DNA of 64,000 bases from Palaemon carinicauda (taxonomy: Eukaryota; Arthropoda; Malacostraca; Decapoda; Palaemonidae). Positions 12,041 to 23,600 of this stretch are shown piece by piece. Location of the stretch: NCBI RefSeq assembly GCF_036898095.1, contig NC_090739.1, positions 69,662,727 to 69,726,726 on the forward strand, given 5' to 3'. Numbering within the stretch: the first letter of the stretch is position 1; each line of letters opens with the position of its first letter. The notes beneath the pieces were generated by a model that was not told the origin of the DNA, searched no databases, and worked only from the letters and a program-made list of their open reading frames with translations. Both the position numbers and the translations under genes were made by a program.

Positions 12041-12214
12041 ATGAAGTGGTTGGACTTGTTTTTGAGAACGGTGCGGATATCAATGGAGATTATATCAAGA
12101 TTGGTCTTTTGGATTGTATATCGAGGAAATCCACACACTCCACTGCCTCCAATCACTAATCTGATTCTTCTAGATTCAGCCTCAACCCTTGCTGTGAAGA
12201 TTAGGACCAGAAAA
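12041..12214 (+). CDS. FAAH2: FAAH2-like amidase, coding exon 1
   Basis: ATG at 12041 opens a 58-codon exon ending at a GT donor (gttagt) in phase 0. The protein begins MKWLDLFLRTVRISMEIISR and continues with a hydrophobic stretch (residues ~4-27). This fits the N-terminal membrane segment of fatty-acid amide hydrolase 2. The C-terminal part (LDSASTLAVKIRTRK) aligns with the region where vertebrate FAAH2 has SGMQLAKLIRQRK. The exon probably starts at 12033 after the acceptor tttcag, leaving an 8-base 5' UTR piece in front of the ATG. An upstream in-frame TTG at 12020 lies in intron-like sequence and was not used. FAAH2 hydrolyses fatty-acid amides such as anandamide and oleamide. The amidase-signature fold is confirmed by exons 3-5. 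Orthology is inferred; an insect- or crustacean-specific paralogue is possible. Confidence 0.8.
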
Positions 12215-12339
12215 GTTAGTACATACATTAAATTTATATATGAACTTATAAATTTTAGCCTTTGTATGTGTGTATACTGTAGATATATGTACAGTGTCAT
12301 CATCATAATCATCATCAGCTATTACCAATATTAATACTG

Positions 12340-13081
12340 GTAGGACCATCTGATTAAATACTTTTCTTTTTAGAGAAAGTGCATTTTACTTTTCATTTGG
12401 TTTACCAAAAGCTCTCCATTCCATCCTTATCCTTCTTTTAATTTCAGTCTCATGTCCTAATGTCTGTCTTAAGTATGTACATTCATTAACAATCTCTAGA
12501 GGTTCGTCCATAATGTTTATTTGTTGTCTCTGAATATCCATTAGCCACTATCTTAGTTTTACCCATAATAATTTTCATTCCTACATTTTTGCTTTTCCTG
12601 TTCAAATTTTCTATCATCTTTTTCAGTTCCTCTCAAGAGTCATTAAACAGAACTTTAGGAGAGATGAGGTCTTCGTGTCCTACTCCTTTCGCAATCAGAA
12701 TTTTCTCATTACTTTTATGTAGTTTTATGATTGCTGTACTTCCTGTATAGATATCTTCAAATGTTCTAACATAAGCTTCATCTGTTCCTCGTCTTTGAAG
12801 TGCTTTCATTACTGCTGAAGTTTTGACAGAATCAAAAGCTTTCTCAGTCAATAAATACCATACATAATGGTGTCATACTCTGTTGATTTTTCCATTAGCT
12901 GGTTAATTACATGAATGTGGTCAGTTGTTGAATACCCACTTCTAAAGCCTTAGTCGATTAAAGTCTTTCTGTCTTGCTATTCAGTCTAATATGGTCTTTG
13001 TAAATATTTAATATATTACTGGGAGTAAACTTATTGGGTGATAATTTTCAGGTCTTTTGTGTCTCCCTTTTTTATGAATTA
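12340..13081 (-). pseudogene. RTE/BovB-like LINE RT fragment, 3' part of an interrupted copy
   Basis: The minus strand reads EKAFDSVKTSAVMKALQRRG, then DIYTGSTAIIKLHKSNEKI, then AKGVGHEDLISPKVLF (frame 12633-12851). This is the non-LTR reverse-transcriptase block around the conserved FDS and KGVRQGDxISPxLF motifs, with RQG changed to GHE. Further 5', near 13040-13080, the minus strand reads LIHKKG, and the frame is cut by the Tigger element at a TA. The rest of the same motif resumes at 17672. Stops elsewhere show it is dead. Confidence 0.75.
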
Positions 13082-13793
13082 CAGTGAACCCTCGTTTATC
13101 GCGGTAGATAGGTTCCAGACGCGGCCGCGATAGGTGAAATTCCGCGAAGTAGTGACATCATATTTACCTATTTATTTAACATGTATATTCGGACTTTTAA
13201 AACCTTCCCTTGTACGTAGTACTGTTAACAAACCACCCTTTAATGTACAGAACACTTAATGCATGTACTACAGCACCCTAAACTAAAACAGGCACAAATA
13301 TTAAAGGCGATTTTATATCATGCGTTTCCTAAACACCTAAATAGCACGATAAAAAATGGCAACCAATGTTTTGTTTACGTTCATCTCTGATCATAATGAA
13401 GAAACAAACTCATTTAGTGTACACATATATGTATAGGTTAGTTTTTGCATCGATTATATTGATTATACAGTACTGTATGTTGATTTTTTTATTACCAATG
13501 TTTTAGTTTACGTATTTTTCTTAGGACTTCCAAATGAAATGTTTTTCTTTATGACGCCGCCTGAAACGACGGCGTCATAAAGTACTGTACGCTCAGTAAA
13601 CAACCACGCTCAGAACAAACAAGGCATTTAACGCGCATGATGATAGTGATAAATAATGATACAGTACAGTATTTACAGTAAAAGCATTTACAAAATATGT
13701 TACCTTACAAATATAATTTACCGTATCTATATAAAATCATACAGTACTGTACAGCACATACAGTATTGTACGTAGCAAAGCAGGAAAACAATT

Positions 13794-14005
<212 letters not shown>

Positions 14006-14303
14006 TTTACGTACGTAAATGTAAATTTTAAACAAAAAAAATATGATAGGTTACAATATGTAGACTTTTAAAACCTTCCCTTTAACTTAATGCATACAGT
14101 ACGTACAGTACTAAACTATAAAACAGGCACAAATACAGTTTTAGAATGTAAGAATATTAAAGTAAAAAATAAAGATTGTTACTGTACTCACCACGAAAGA
14201 AGTTGAAGAAAAACTTGAATGATGATGGCGATGAATTTGCTGCACAGTAGAAATGATGATGATGAAGCTGATGATGTGTTCTACTGTGCAGCCAGGTAGT
14301 ATT

Positions 14304-16181
14304 TTACGTCTCTTCAGACGGAGGTGTCTTTTCCTGGGACACCTCTTCAACTTCTTCCTGGGAAACTTCTTCAATTTCTTCCGAAGGCGTACTAGCAGGA
14401 GGAACTGGCTCTTTTTTGCGAGGCTGGAAGAACATTGTGATCGGAAGTTGTTGCCGCTGCTTCTTTTTTCGATCCAAGAGCATTTTGTAGGGAGTCATGT
14501 CTTCATCGATCTTGTTGCAGAATTGCATCGAGCGAACCATATCCTCGTCCCACTCTTGCAACATTTCTTTCAACTCCTTCGCATGGTTGCAGGCCTTGGC
14601 AAGCCGTTCTAATGTTAAGCCCGTTTCTTCGACATTTTCTTGGGTCTCTTCCTGGGTTTCACTCTCTTCTTCGCTTGCCGATTTCGTCAGGTCTTCGAGG
14701 TCTGTGTCAGTTAGTGGCTGGGAATGGCAGTCCAACAACTCGTCGACGTCTTCAGTCGTCATGTCGCCAAACCCGTCACCTCCAATTATGGCAGCCAACT
14801 GCACAGATTTGCGTACTGCAGAGGGTTGGATTTCAGCAGGTGTAAATCCCTCGTCGTCGTAAACAATCTGGGGCCACAACTTCTTCCAGCTCGCATTCAC
14901 AGTTGCAGGTTTCATCTCTTGAAGTGCCTTCTGAATATTCTGCAGGCACGTGGCTATGGTGTACTGCCGCCAGTACGCCTTCAAGTTAAAATCTTCATCC
15001 TCATCATCTTGGGCAGCATCCACACACGCAACGAGGTCCGCCAAGGTGTTCTTCGTGTAGAGGGCCTTGAACGCCCTGATAACCCCCTGGTCCATCGGTT
15101 GAATTAATGACGTGGTGTTGGGTGGCAGGAACTCAACCTGAATGCCCTCATGCGACAGGTCAGTTGCGTGTCCACCAGCGTTATCCATAAGGAGAAGGAT
15201 CTTGAATGGCAAGCCCTTCTCTAAGAGATATTTGCTGACTTGCGGGATAAAACACTGATGGAACCAGTTGGAGGTCAGCATCTTCGTAATCCATGCTTTT
15301 TGATTATGCATCCAGTACACGGGAAGGAGATTCTTATTTTTATTTTTCAAAGCGTGAGGATTTTTCGACTTATAAATAAGCCCCGGCTTTAGCAAAAATC
15401 CAGCAGCATTGCCACACATCATGAGGGTAACGCGATCCTTGAATGCTTTAAAGCCAGAGGCTTTGGCTTCCTCTTTGAACAGGAAAGTTTGCGATGGCAT
15501 TCTCTTCCAAAACAAGCCGGTCTCATCCATATTAAAGACTTGTTCCGGCTTGTATCCACCTTCGGCGATAATATTCTTGAACGTCTGGTTCACGTAAGTT
15601 TCAGCAGCGGCAGTGTCAGCCGAACCAGCCTCCCCATGCAGGGAAACGCTTTTCAGGGCGAAGCGTTTCTGAAACTTCGCGAACCATCCTTTGCTGGCGG
15701 AAAAACGTTTCTGAGGCTGGGAATCAGTGGATGTCCCTGGTTGAGGATCATCTGCATCATCATCATCTTCAGCATGGTTGCCGTCGTCGTCTTTAGGTTC
15801 CTTTGCAGCAAAATTCTCATATAAGCTCAAAGCCTTTGTTTGGATGGTGTTCGTATCCAAGGCTATGTTCTTCTTCCGGCAGTCGGCAATCCACACAGCT
15901 AAAGCACCTTCCATGCGTACGATCGTTTTATTACGCGTTGTAACGACTCGCTTCGCTGATCTGCTAAAGGTGATTGCAGCCGTCTTTCTAATGTTCGCCT
16001 CGTCCTTCTTGATATAGCGAACAGTAGATTCGTTGATGCCAAAATGGCGCCCAGTGGACGCGTAACTTCTACCATCTTTTAACATATCGAGAAGCGTAAC
16101 CTTCTCAGCTATCGTCATCATCCTTCGGTGGCGTTTAGGCTCACTACCAGCCTTAAGAGAAGCAGAACGCTTGGGAGCCAT
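14304..16181 (-). CDS. Tigger-family transposase
   Basis: This is a 625-residue open frame. I start it at the ATG at 16181 (MAPKRSASLKAG), which has G at -3 and +4; the longer frame to 16226 would need a GTG. Residues ~25-60 form a psq-type helix-turn-helix (EKVTLLDMLKDGRSYASTGR then HFGINESTV). Residues ~85-180 are the CENP-B-type DNA-binding domain (MEGALAVWIADCRKKNIALD and ASKGWFAKFQKRF). The DDE-1 nuclease domain follows with D219 (FNMDETGLFWKRMPS), D333 (ILLLMDNAGGH) and D364 (NTTSLIQPMDQGVI), spacing about 30 between the last two. An acidic, Glu/Ser-rich tail ends in QQLPITMFFQPRKK, as in TIGD1-like proteins. The enzyme would cut and paste the element at TA sites in the nucleus. No stop or frameshift is visible, so it may be recent or active. 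Human TIGD1 is ~590 residues, so the length is normal. Confidence 0.93.
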   Translation of the reverse strand: MAPKRSASLKAGSEPKRHRRMMTIAEKVTLLDMLKDGRSYASTGRHFGINESTVRYIKKDEANIRKTAAITFSRSAKRVVTTRNKTIVRMEGALAVWIADCRKKNIALDTNTIQTKALSLYENFAAKEPKDDDGNHAEDDDDADDPQPGTSTDSQPQKRFSASKGWFAKFQKRFALKSVSLHGEAGSADTAAAETYVNQTFKNIIAEGGYKPEQVFNMDETGLFWKRMPSQTFLFKEEAKASGFKAFKDRVTLMMCGNAAGFLLKPGLIYKSKNPHALKNKNKNLLPVYWMHNQKAWITKMLTSNWFHQCFIPQVSKYLLEKGLPFKILLLMDNAGGHATDLSHEGIQVEFLPPNTTSLIQPMDQGVIRAFKALYTKNTLADLVACVDAAQDDEDEDFNLKAYWRQYTIATCLQNIQKALQEMKPATVNASWKKLWPQIVYDDEGFTPAEIQPSAVRKSVQLAAIIGGDGFGDMTTEDVDELLDCHSQPLTDTDLEDLTKSASEEESETQEETQENVEETGLTLERLAKACNHAKELKEMLQEWDEDMVRSMQFCNKIDEDMTPYKMLLDRKKKQRQQLPITMFFQPRKKEPVPPASTPSEEIEEVSQEEVEEVSQEKTPPSEET

Positions 16182-16479
16182 TACAGTAGGATTTGACAAA
16201 AAGTTCAACTTAAAAAGGTCGCACACAGCACAGATTCACAAACTTAAGAACGTCTACTCAGCGATACGCGGGAACAGAGAGTGGACGATCCGGGCCCGCG
16301 AGAACCTAGATGCTGCGGGTTGGAGATGATGGCAAAACACCAATCACAGGCTAGATAACAAAACTTGAGTTCTGATTCGTCATCTATCAGCGCTTGAACC
16401 AATCACAACCCGTCTTACAGTATATGATGCGTAGGTTACCAACTCATACAAGATGCCCCGCGCATACCGAACGTACGTA

Positions 16480-16664
16480 TTAATAATAATAATAATAAAT
16501 AATGATAATAATACAGTACAGTACTGTAATAATAATAATAATAATGATAATAATAATAACAATCATAATTTTATTAACAACAACAACAATAATAATAACA
16601 ATATTTAATAGCTTTACGTATGCTACAGTGTTTTATTCTTTTGTAGGATGTGTGTGTGTGTGTG

Positions 16665-16696
<32 letters not shown>

Positions 16697-17400
16697 TTAT
16701 TCGAAATGTGATTTTTGCAACAAAGAATATTATTGGATGCAGTACTGTACTACGTACGTATACATACAAAAGATTCATGGAAAAGAAGCACATCCATTAC
16801 ATTTGTAGTACTGTACGTACAGTAGTAGTCAACAGCAGCCTTACACCATTCTAATATTGTATGACTGCATCTGATTTGCGTTTCATGTTCGATTTAATTT
16901 TACTACGTACTGTATACAGTACTGAATTATCGTATGATAATACAGTACAGTACAGTAATACAGTAATAATAATAATAATAATAATGATAATAATAATAAC
17001 AATAATAATTTTATTAACAACAACAATAATAATAATAATAATAACAATACAGTACTGTAATAATAATACAGCTTTACGTACGCTATTTTACGCTTTTGTT
17101 GTACTGTAGGATGTGTGTGTCTCTCTCTCTCTCTCTATCTCTCTCTCTCGTACGCTTATTCGAAATGTGATTTTTGCAACAAAGAATATTATTGGATGCA
17201 GTACTACGTACGTATACATACAAAAGATTCATGGAAAAGAAGCACATCCATTACATTTGTAGTACTGTACAGTAGTAGCCATCAGCAGCCTTACACCATT
17301 CTAATATGGTATGACTGCATCTGATTTGCGTTTCATGTTCGATTTAATTTTACTACGTACTGTACTGTATACTGTACAGTACTGTACAGTATTATCGTAT
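16480..17400. repeat. Tandem duplication of ~450 bp in the Tigger right arm
   Basis: The same order appears twice: (aat)n, ttttattaacaacaac, agctttacg, gtaggatgtgtgtgt, (ct)n, cgtacgcttattcgaaatgt, gattcatggaaaagaagc, ccttacaccattctaatat and tttgcgtttcatgttcgatt. The first unit runs about 16485-16930 and the second about 16960-17370. The copies are close to identical, implying a recent duplication. Palindromic tacagtactgta words cluster at the junctions. Confidence 0.9.
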
Positions 17401-17671
17401 GATCACATTCTCTTTTCGTGTTTTATTTCTTTCTGTGCTGAATTATATATCATATGTAATGCAATGAACAATCAGTAAGAGCAGATATTACTAATTACAG
17501 TATTAATGGAATTACAGGTAACAAAATATCGTATTTGGTTGTCTTCAGATTTCGCGGTATTTTCGAATTTTCTGGAAAATCCGCGATATGTATATATATA
17601 TGGGTTATGGAAAAAACCCGCGGAGTGGTGAATCCGCGATTGTCGAACCGCGAAGTAGCGAGGGTTCACTG

Positions 17672-17760
17672 TAGTATAATGATAAAGTATTAGCAAGTTG
17701 TAGGTACAGTATAGAATAGTCATGCAGACACTGTGTAAAGTTCTGAGTTTTACTACTATG
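17672..17760 (-). pseudogene. RTE/BovB-like LINE, upstream part after the Tigger insertion
   Basis: Read on the minus strand and joined across the TA to 13081, the sequence continues without a gap into the conserved ILIHKKG motif at the start of the LINE reverse transcriptase domain. This shows that 12340-13081 and this piece are one LINE copy that was broken by the transposon. How far it extends to the right of 17760 is unclear. Confidence 0.65.
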
Positions 17761-17834
17761 AATTCTCCTCCTTCTATTATTAAATCAATTTGTTATAGCT
17801 ACATTGTGACTTATTTGTAACATTTTCTTTCCAG

Positions 17835-17965
17835 TTGACAAGTGAAGAAGTGGTCAGATCTTTTATTGCTCGAATTAATGAGATCAATCCAATATTGAAC
17901 TGCGTGGTGGATAACCGCTTTGATGATGCCATCAAAGATGCCCAGGCTGTGGATGAACTTCTCAG
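17835..17965 (+). CDS. FAAH2: FAAH2-like amidase, exon 2
   Basis: The acceptor tttccag precedes 17835 and the donor gtattg follows 17965. The exon is 131 bases, entered in phase 0 and left with two extra bases. It encodes residues 59-101, beginning LTSEEVVRSFIARINEINP and ending AQAVDELL. This is the helical segment of amidase-signature enzymes that precedes the catalytic Lys; vertebrate FAAH2 has a matching DVVQAYINRIKDVNP. The split Arg codon at the 3' end completes exactly with the first base of exon 3. Intron 1 (12215-17834) holds the LINE and the Tigger element. Confidence 0.9.
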
Positions 17966-19623
17966 GTATTGCTAATTTATGTATTCATTATTGTGGTATC
18001 TATTTCTGTGAACCCCAGATAGCTGAAAATTAGCTTGAGTGGCATTTCAACATCATCTAATTTAGTTACCTTGCCTAGTTTTCTCTGGATTTTCTTCACA
18101 ACTAAACTTTAATTTACTTTGTTACGAACAGTTAAATCAGTAATCAATCAGCCAACAATAACTCTTAAGAAGAGGAAGTGTTAGCAAACAACATTTCTCA
18201 AAACAGTAAAGCAAAACACAATCCTTTGGCTGGCATGCTTTCATGAAGTTGCTCTTACTGTCATTTATAGCAATTCCAGAAGATGACAGCCCCAATTAGA
18301 ATTTTGAATAACCTATGATCATGAACATAATCCCAATGTGAATCATGGGTAGTAAGGATAAATAGATGCCCCTGACACTGGTAAATGTAACGAGAGAATT
18401 GACAGATAATGGATTTATGATATACCAAGGACTATATTCTGTAGTTGTCATCAACCTCCATAATGACTCGATGCACTTAACTGAAGGGGGGAGGGCATTT
18501 TACAAAAAGAAAATGGGAATTTTTGGGGGATAGATTCCATCGTTTAAAAGCTTTAAGAGAGAAGTTATATGAACATCAGGTTAGTATAGAAATAAACTTT
18601 TATTAAAATTCTGTTTTTTGTCGTGGAAACCAAATCATTGCCATCATGGTCCTTAGTGTAGTTTTCCCTTTCTGTAGTCACATAGGGTATGAGTTTCCTC
18701 ACATTCTTTTATGTAGTCACTTTCTGCCCTAATTTTCATGGGATCTATGCCTTCTATCAATCTAATTTTCTAGACCCCTATTCTTCCCAATCTTGTGCTA
18801 CCTTTCTGACTAACTGCATCTCTCTTGTTCTCATCACAAACCCAAAGTATCTCAATTTTTGAGGGGCCAATCTCTTTTCTAACCTTTGAATACCACAGCT
18901 CTCAAGAACTCTGCAAAGATTTTAGCCACATCTTTTTGAAATCTTCATGTTCTCAGCAAGTTACCTCAACTCTGTTGCACATATAGTTACAAATCTTGAA
19001 TACTCTTACAGGCAGTCCTTGAATTACAAGCAAAATGTATTTCAATGTCTGTCTTCAATTCAGTCTTGAATGTTAGTTGGAACAGTTTCATACCAATTGA
19101 TCCAATACCTGTCTGGAACAGTTACATACCAATTGATCCAATACCTGTCTTTGTTTGTACTGTAGTAGTGTATATATATTACACTGTGTATATGCTTAAA
19201 TTGTTTTTTTTTTTATGAAAATCTTCTTAAACATATTCTAATACTTTCAAATATCTTAAAATCGATTACAGTATTCATTACCTTAGACTGGTAGAGTAAA
19301 GATAACATTAAGAAATTTCCATTGGAACTGCATTAATGAGGAAAAATCTTTTTATTTAATCTTCTGTCAGTGACACCATATACTGTATAGTATTCCTATT
19401 TTTTTTTTTTTAGAAAATATAGTCTACTAGGCTTAAGTTTTTTCATTCAAGTAGAATGTTTTGAGTAGGTGTTAACTTTACCCATATACTACCTGCAATT
19501 GAAATATGTACATTGTTAGGTTATTTATAATACCCATTGTAGTCAATAACTGCATACAGGAAGGTTTTTATTTACAGCTATTCAATGACTACATTAGATT
19601 TATTTATATATACTTTCCAACAG
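17966..19623. other. Intron 2 of the FAAH2-like gene
   Basis: No gene or TIR pair is visible. A 36-bp tandem duplication (ggaacagttwcataccaatt, then gatccaatacctgtct) occupies 19079-19114 and 19115-19150 with one difference between the units. The 18650-19000 stretch has pyrimidine-rich text that could be decayed LINE, not assignable. Confidence 0.6.
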
Positions 19624-19712
19624 ATCTGGACATATGAGTGAGGAAGAACTTGCTCTAAGGAAGCCTTTTCTTGGTGTTCCCTTTACTATTAAGGACAGTT
19701 TTTCCGTTAAAG
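19624..19712 (+). CDS. FAAH2: FAAH2-like amidase, exon 3 (catalytic Lys)
   Basis: The acceptor tccaacag precedes 19624; the donor gtatgt follows 19712. The 89 bases complete the split Arg codon, add 29 codons and leave one base that completes a Gly in exon 4. It encodes SGHMSEEELALRKPFLGVPF followed by TIKDSF. K125 of the joined protein (TIKDSF) is the amidase-signature catalytic lysine, corresponding to Lys131 of human FAAH2 as I remember it. Exon 4 is 32.2 kb downstream. Confidence 0.93.
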
Positions 19713-20386
19713 GTATGTTACATATGATTTGTATTTAATTGAGGAATTCGTTTTCATACAATGTATATTATCTTGTTAATGACTATGATACAGTATAATT
19801 TATATCATAAAATTTAATTTAATCATCTAAAAGTAAAAGAATCTTTGATTCTTCTACCTAGTGAGTATGTCTAAAGTGAGTTCTCTCAATCACTGTGTCA
19901 TAAATCCTTGATTCCTTAGTAATGTTTTGCTGTTAATTATGTATGCTGGAATGTTTGCTTTTCGTTCATATAATTGGTACACTGATTGAATTATCCAGTA
20001 GATCACATACCAGAATATGCAGATTAGATGAAACTAGTCCTCAATTTAAAAAAAGTTTTCTCTTTTGTAAGAAAGGCCATTGTTTTCAAAGGTAGGAGGA
20101 GTCATTGAAAGGATGGGGTGTGACTACAACTTTATCTCCATCTTTAACAAAATTCTTTTAGACTTGTCATAACAAATTTTCTTGTTTGCATTTTGCTTTT
20201 AAATTTGGGTTATGGTTATAAGGTTTTTCTCTCTGCCTTATTGTCAAGAATTATTCAGGTATGTCTTCTCATTTTGTTAAAAGTAGATTTTGTTCCCTCA
20301 TATGAAATACTATACGTTCTTTTCATCATGTCAATTAGTACAGATTGTGAATTAGTGTCTGAAGATAAGATGACTGTCTTATTATG
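19713..20386. other. Intron 3, left flank of element A
   Basis: AT-rich sequence with nothing recognisable. The last bases before the element (cttattatg) form its left insertion flank. Confidence 0.5.
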
Positions 20387-20546
20387 TTTGTTCCGTAACC
20401 GAAATACAACCCACGCTATTTACATAGGGTATTACTTTCGGCGTAGCTGAAATGACGAGCCATTAGATTTTTAACGAGGGTTAACTACCCCCTCGCCAGT
20501 TAGCTACCTCTCCCCCCTCACACACCGGTGAACTGATTCACTTCAC
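20387..20546 (+). repeat. Element A left terminal inverted repeat
   Basis: The tract from gggtattactttcggcg through caccggtgaactgattcac is the inverted complement of 28447-28610. The tip (tttgttccgtaaccgaaata) is not in the right repeat but is complementary to 28321-28350 in the internal complementary region, as expected for DIRS elements. Confidence 0.9.
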
Positions 20547-20663
20547 TTTTGGCTCGGGTGATGGTCAGACGTGTCTGCTCTCACCCTCGCATTGACAGCC
20601 TTAATCTTTTTTGCTTTTTCGTTTCAGCTTTGTGTGTTAGGAAGTTGGCCTCTCTACCTTATC

Positions 20664-23600
20664 ATGCGGAAGTGCCCTGGTTTACCCGACCGCCCTTGTG
20701 GGACTTATATGTCGGCGGTCGAGACGGACCCTCACACCTTATGTCCGTTCTGCAGAGGTCAACGGTGTGATAAGGATAAAGTGTGTAGGGAGTGGTTTAC
20801 CTCCCAGTAGGAGAGGTTTTCCCGGCGACGGAAGAAGTCTAAGCAGGATATTTCTCCTTCAAGGGTTTCCTTGAAGAAAGAAATTTCCAAGGACTCTTCT
20901 TCCGTTGCCCGAACCTCCTCCGAAGCTCCCGCTCAATCGGTCTCATCCGAGAGGCCGTCGAGTGGTAGCGTAGGCCATTCTTTTGTTGACCGACCTCGGG
21001 GTTCGAGAGAGGGCGTTGCCTCCTATAGCGAGGCAGCTCCCCCTCCTACTCCGGGGAAGGATATTTCTTATGTTGTTAATGATGATTTATTGCAGCTTTG
21101 GGCTTCCTTGGGGCTTAAAGGCTCGCCCTCCAAGGAAGCCCTGTTTGACATTATCCGGTTGGGGGCTGCTGTCAAACAATCGCCGGCGGTAGCGGAGGTT
21201 GACCCTCTGTCTATCGTCGACGTTGTTGTGACAGTGGCCTCCGATGAGACAGGTCAAACCTCTGTGGTTCCTGACGCTGCTGAAGCCCTAGTTTCTCCCT
21301 CTGAACATCCTTCGGGGGAGAAGTTAGGTCCAACGGTCTCTCCTGCAAGTGTTTCTCCCCCTCGGGGGAGTTCACTAACAGAGACTCCTCTTTGGAGGGC
21401 CGACGATGGCCTGCCTGCTGCCCCTAGGGGCCATATTCGCTGTAAGGCTCGTAAGCCTCTTCGCCGTAGGGGCCTTCCTTCTCCTCACGAGGGAGTTAGG
21501 AGGCGCCTCTTCGGTTCTTTGCCTTCGACGTCCCCCGCAGAGGATCCTCCTCTTCAGGCTTCAACCGTTGCTGCTGCTGTATCCCTGGACCTGTCTGGTG
21601 ACCGTTCGCCGTCTCCTGCCAGACCTTTGGACCTGCCTTCTCCGTTCCTGGCTGCTGACGCTGTGTGGGTGCCTTCTCACCCTGTTATCCTACAGGCACC
21701 GGTCCCTTTGGGGCATAAGGGGCTTACTCACGATGTGGGTAAGTCCCTTAAGGGCCAGGGTTCCCTTGTGCTCCACCGTTCTCCTGTGCGCTCACGCTCA
21801 AGGGCGCGCAAGCGCTTTCCTGCTGTATCTCCAGAGACAACGCCCCAAAGACCTCCTGCAGAGACTCGCCTACGTTCTGCTCGCCAGCGCTCTCCTGCTC
21901 GTCAGCGCTCTCCGGCTCGCCAGCGCTCTCCGGCTCGCCAGCGCCCTCCGGCTTGCCAGCGCTCTCCTGCTCCCCAGCGCTCCCCAGCTCTCTCCTGCTC
22001 CCCAGCACTCTCCTGCTCCCCAGCGCTCTCCTGCTCCCCAGCGCTCTCCTGCTCCCCAGCGCGCTCCTGCTCATCAGCGCTCTCCTGTTCGCCAGCACTC
22101 ACCTGTTCGCCAGCGAACTTCTGCTCGCCAGCGCTCACCTGCGCGCCCTCATCATGCTACGCCCCATGCGCGCCCACTATCTCCTGTGCGCCTACGATCT
22201 CCTGCTCGCCAGCGATCGTCTCCTTCTTGTCGACGATCTTCTCCTCGCCAGCAATCACCCCCTGCTCGCCAGCGATCATCTGCTCGCCAGCGATCATCTG
22301 CTCGCCAGCGATCATCTGCTCGCCAGCGCTCACCTGTGCGCCAACGCACACCTGCGCGCCTTCACTCGCCGACACGCCCACGATCTCCGGATCTGGGCAT
22401 AGGTGGGAGACTGCCTGCTCAACAACGTTCGCTGACGCGTTGTCAGATCTCGCCTGCGCACCAGCCATCACCTGCGCGCCATTGTTCGCCTACGCGCCAC
22501 CGCGCACAGACTCCTGCGCTCGCTGATCGCCCTTCTGCGCACCCACGCGTTAAGGGAATTTCCCCTGCGCATGGGTGCTCTCCAAGGTCTCGCCGAGACC
22601 CCACGCGCCATCGCGCCCGCGAACAGTCTCCTCGCCCTGCGCCTCCTGTTTTGCCAGATCGCCCTTCTGCGCGCCTTCTGTCTCCTGAGCGCCCGCGCGT
22701 TTCACCGCCTGCGCTACATCGCTCGGCAACGCGTCAGCGAGGACTTTCACCAGCCTCCAGAACTCCTGCGCGCCCACGCACGGACACCTCAGACCGCAGT
22801 CGTTCTCTGACACGCCCTACGCGCCATCGGTCGCCTGCGCACCATCGCTCGCCTGTTCGCCATCGCTCGCCTGTTCGCCATCGCTCGCCTGTTCGCCGTC
22901 GCTCGCCTGTTCGCCGTCGCTCGCCTGTTCGCCGTCGCTCGCCAGCCCGCCGTCGCTCGCCATCCCGCCGTCGCTCGCCAGCCCGCCGTCGCTCGCCAGC
23001 CCGCCGTCGCTCGCCAGCCCGCCGTCGCTCGCCAGCCCGCCGTCGCTCGCCAGCCCGTCAACGCCCGCCCACGCGTGCGCGCGCGTTTTATCGCCCGAGC
23101 TCGATTTGGACGGGATACCATCGCGCGAGCGCCTACGCAACCCCCAGCGCGAGCAACAGCAGAGGCTCCCACAGGAACAGGCAGGAATGAGAGCAGCCAG
23201 ATCCTCCTCACGTTCTTCCCCCCGCAAGCGCAGACCAGTGCCCTCGCAGGAGGGAGAGAATGTTTCAGATTGGTCCAGGATCCACCCTTCAACCTCTTCT
23301 TCCCTTTCCTTTCAGGCAGTTCCAGCTGTAGCATCCACTCCGAAGGATCGCCAGATCCCCTTCCCTTCTGAGGGTGTCGCCGACAGTGCCACTGTCAGCA
23401 AGCAGCATTGGTTTGGGTCCCTATTCAGAGCTGTCGTCTAGGCTCTTAAGCCTGCCTTCGCTGAAATGGGGCTCAAATCAATGGCGGCTCCGACTCCGTT
23501 GAAGAGGAAGAGAGGAGTGGATCCCGTGGTGACTTCTCCTAGGGCCAAGTTGGCTCCGAAGACATCCTTGAGGAAGGCTCCTCCCACCCAGACGTTTTCT

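Noticed and set aside
12020..12334. Longer FAAH2-like exon starting at 12020 and running to 12334
   Set aside because: The 12020 codon is TTG inside the acceptor tract, and sequence past 12214 does not match the family while a good donor and the next exon do.
14253..16017. Plus-strand frames opposite the transposase
   Set aside because: Antisense shadows without recognisable domains.
16182..16226. 15 extra N-terminal residues on the Tigger transposase
   Set aside because: They need a GTG start; the ATG at 16181 has a better context and matches the usual start of the family.
20193..20450. 85-residue hydrophobic frame crossing the left end of element A
   Set aside because: It spans the intron-element junction, so it cannot be an ancestral gene.
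21748..22471. Minus-strand SAGEQE-repeat frames
   Set aside because: Same cause: the complementary strand of the RSP repeat.
22817..23334. Minus-strand frames of ASDGG and RATAGW repeats
   Set aside because: They are reflections of the 18-bp coding repeat of element A gag on the other strand, with no start context or homology.
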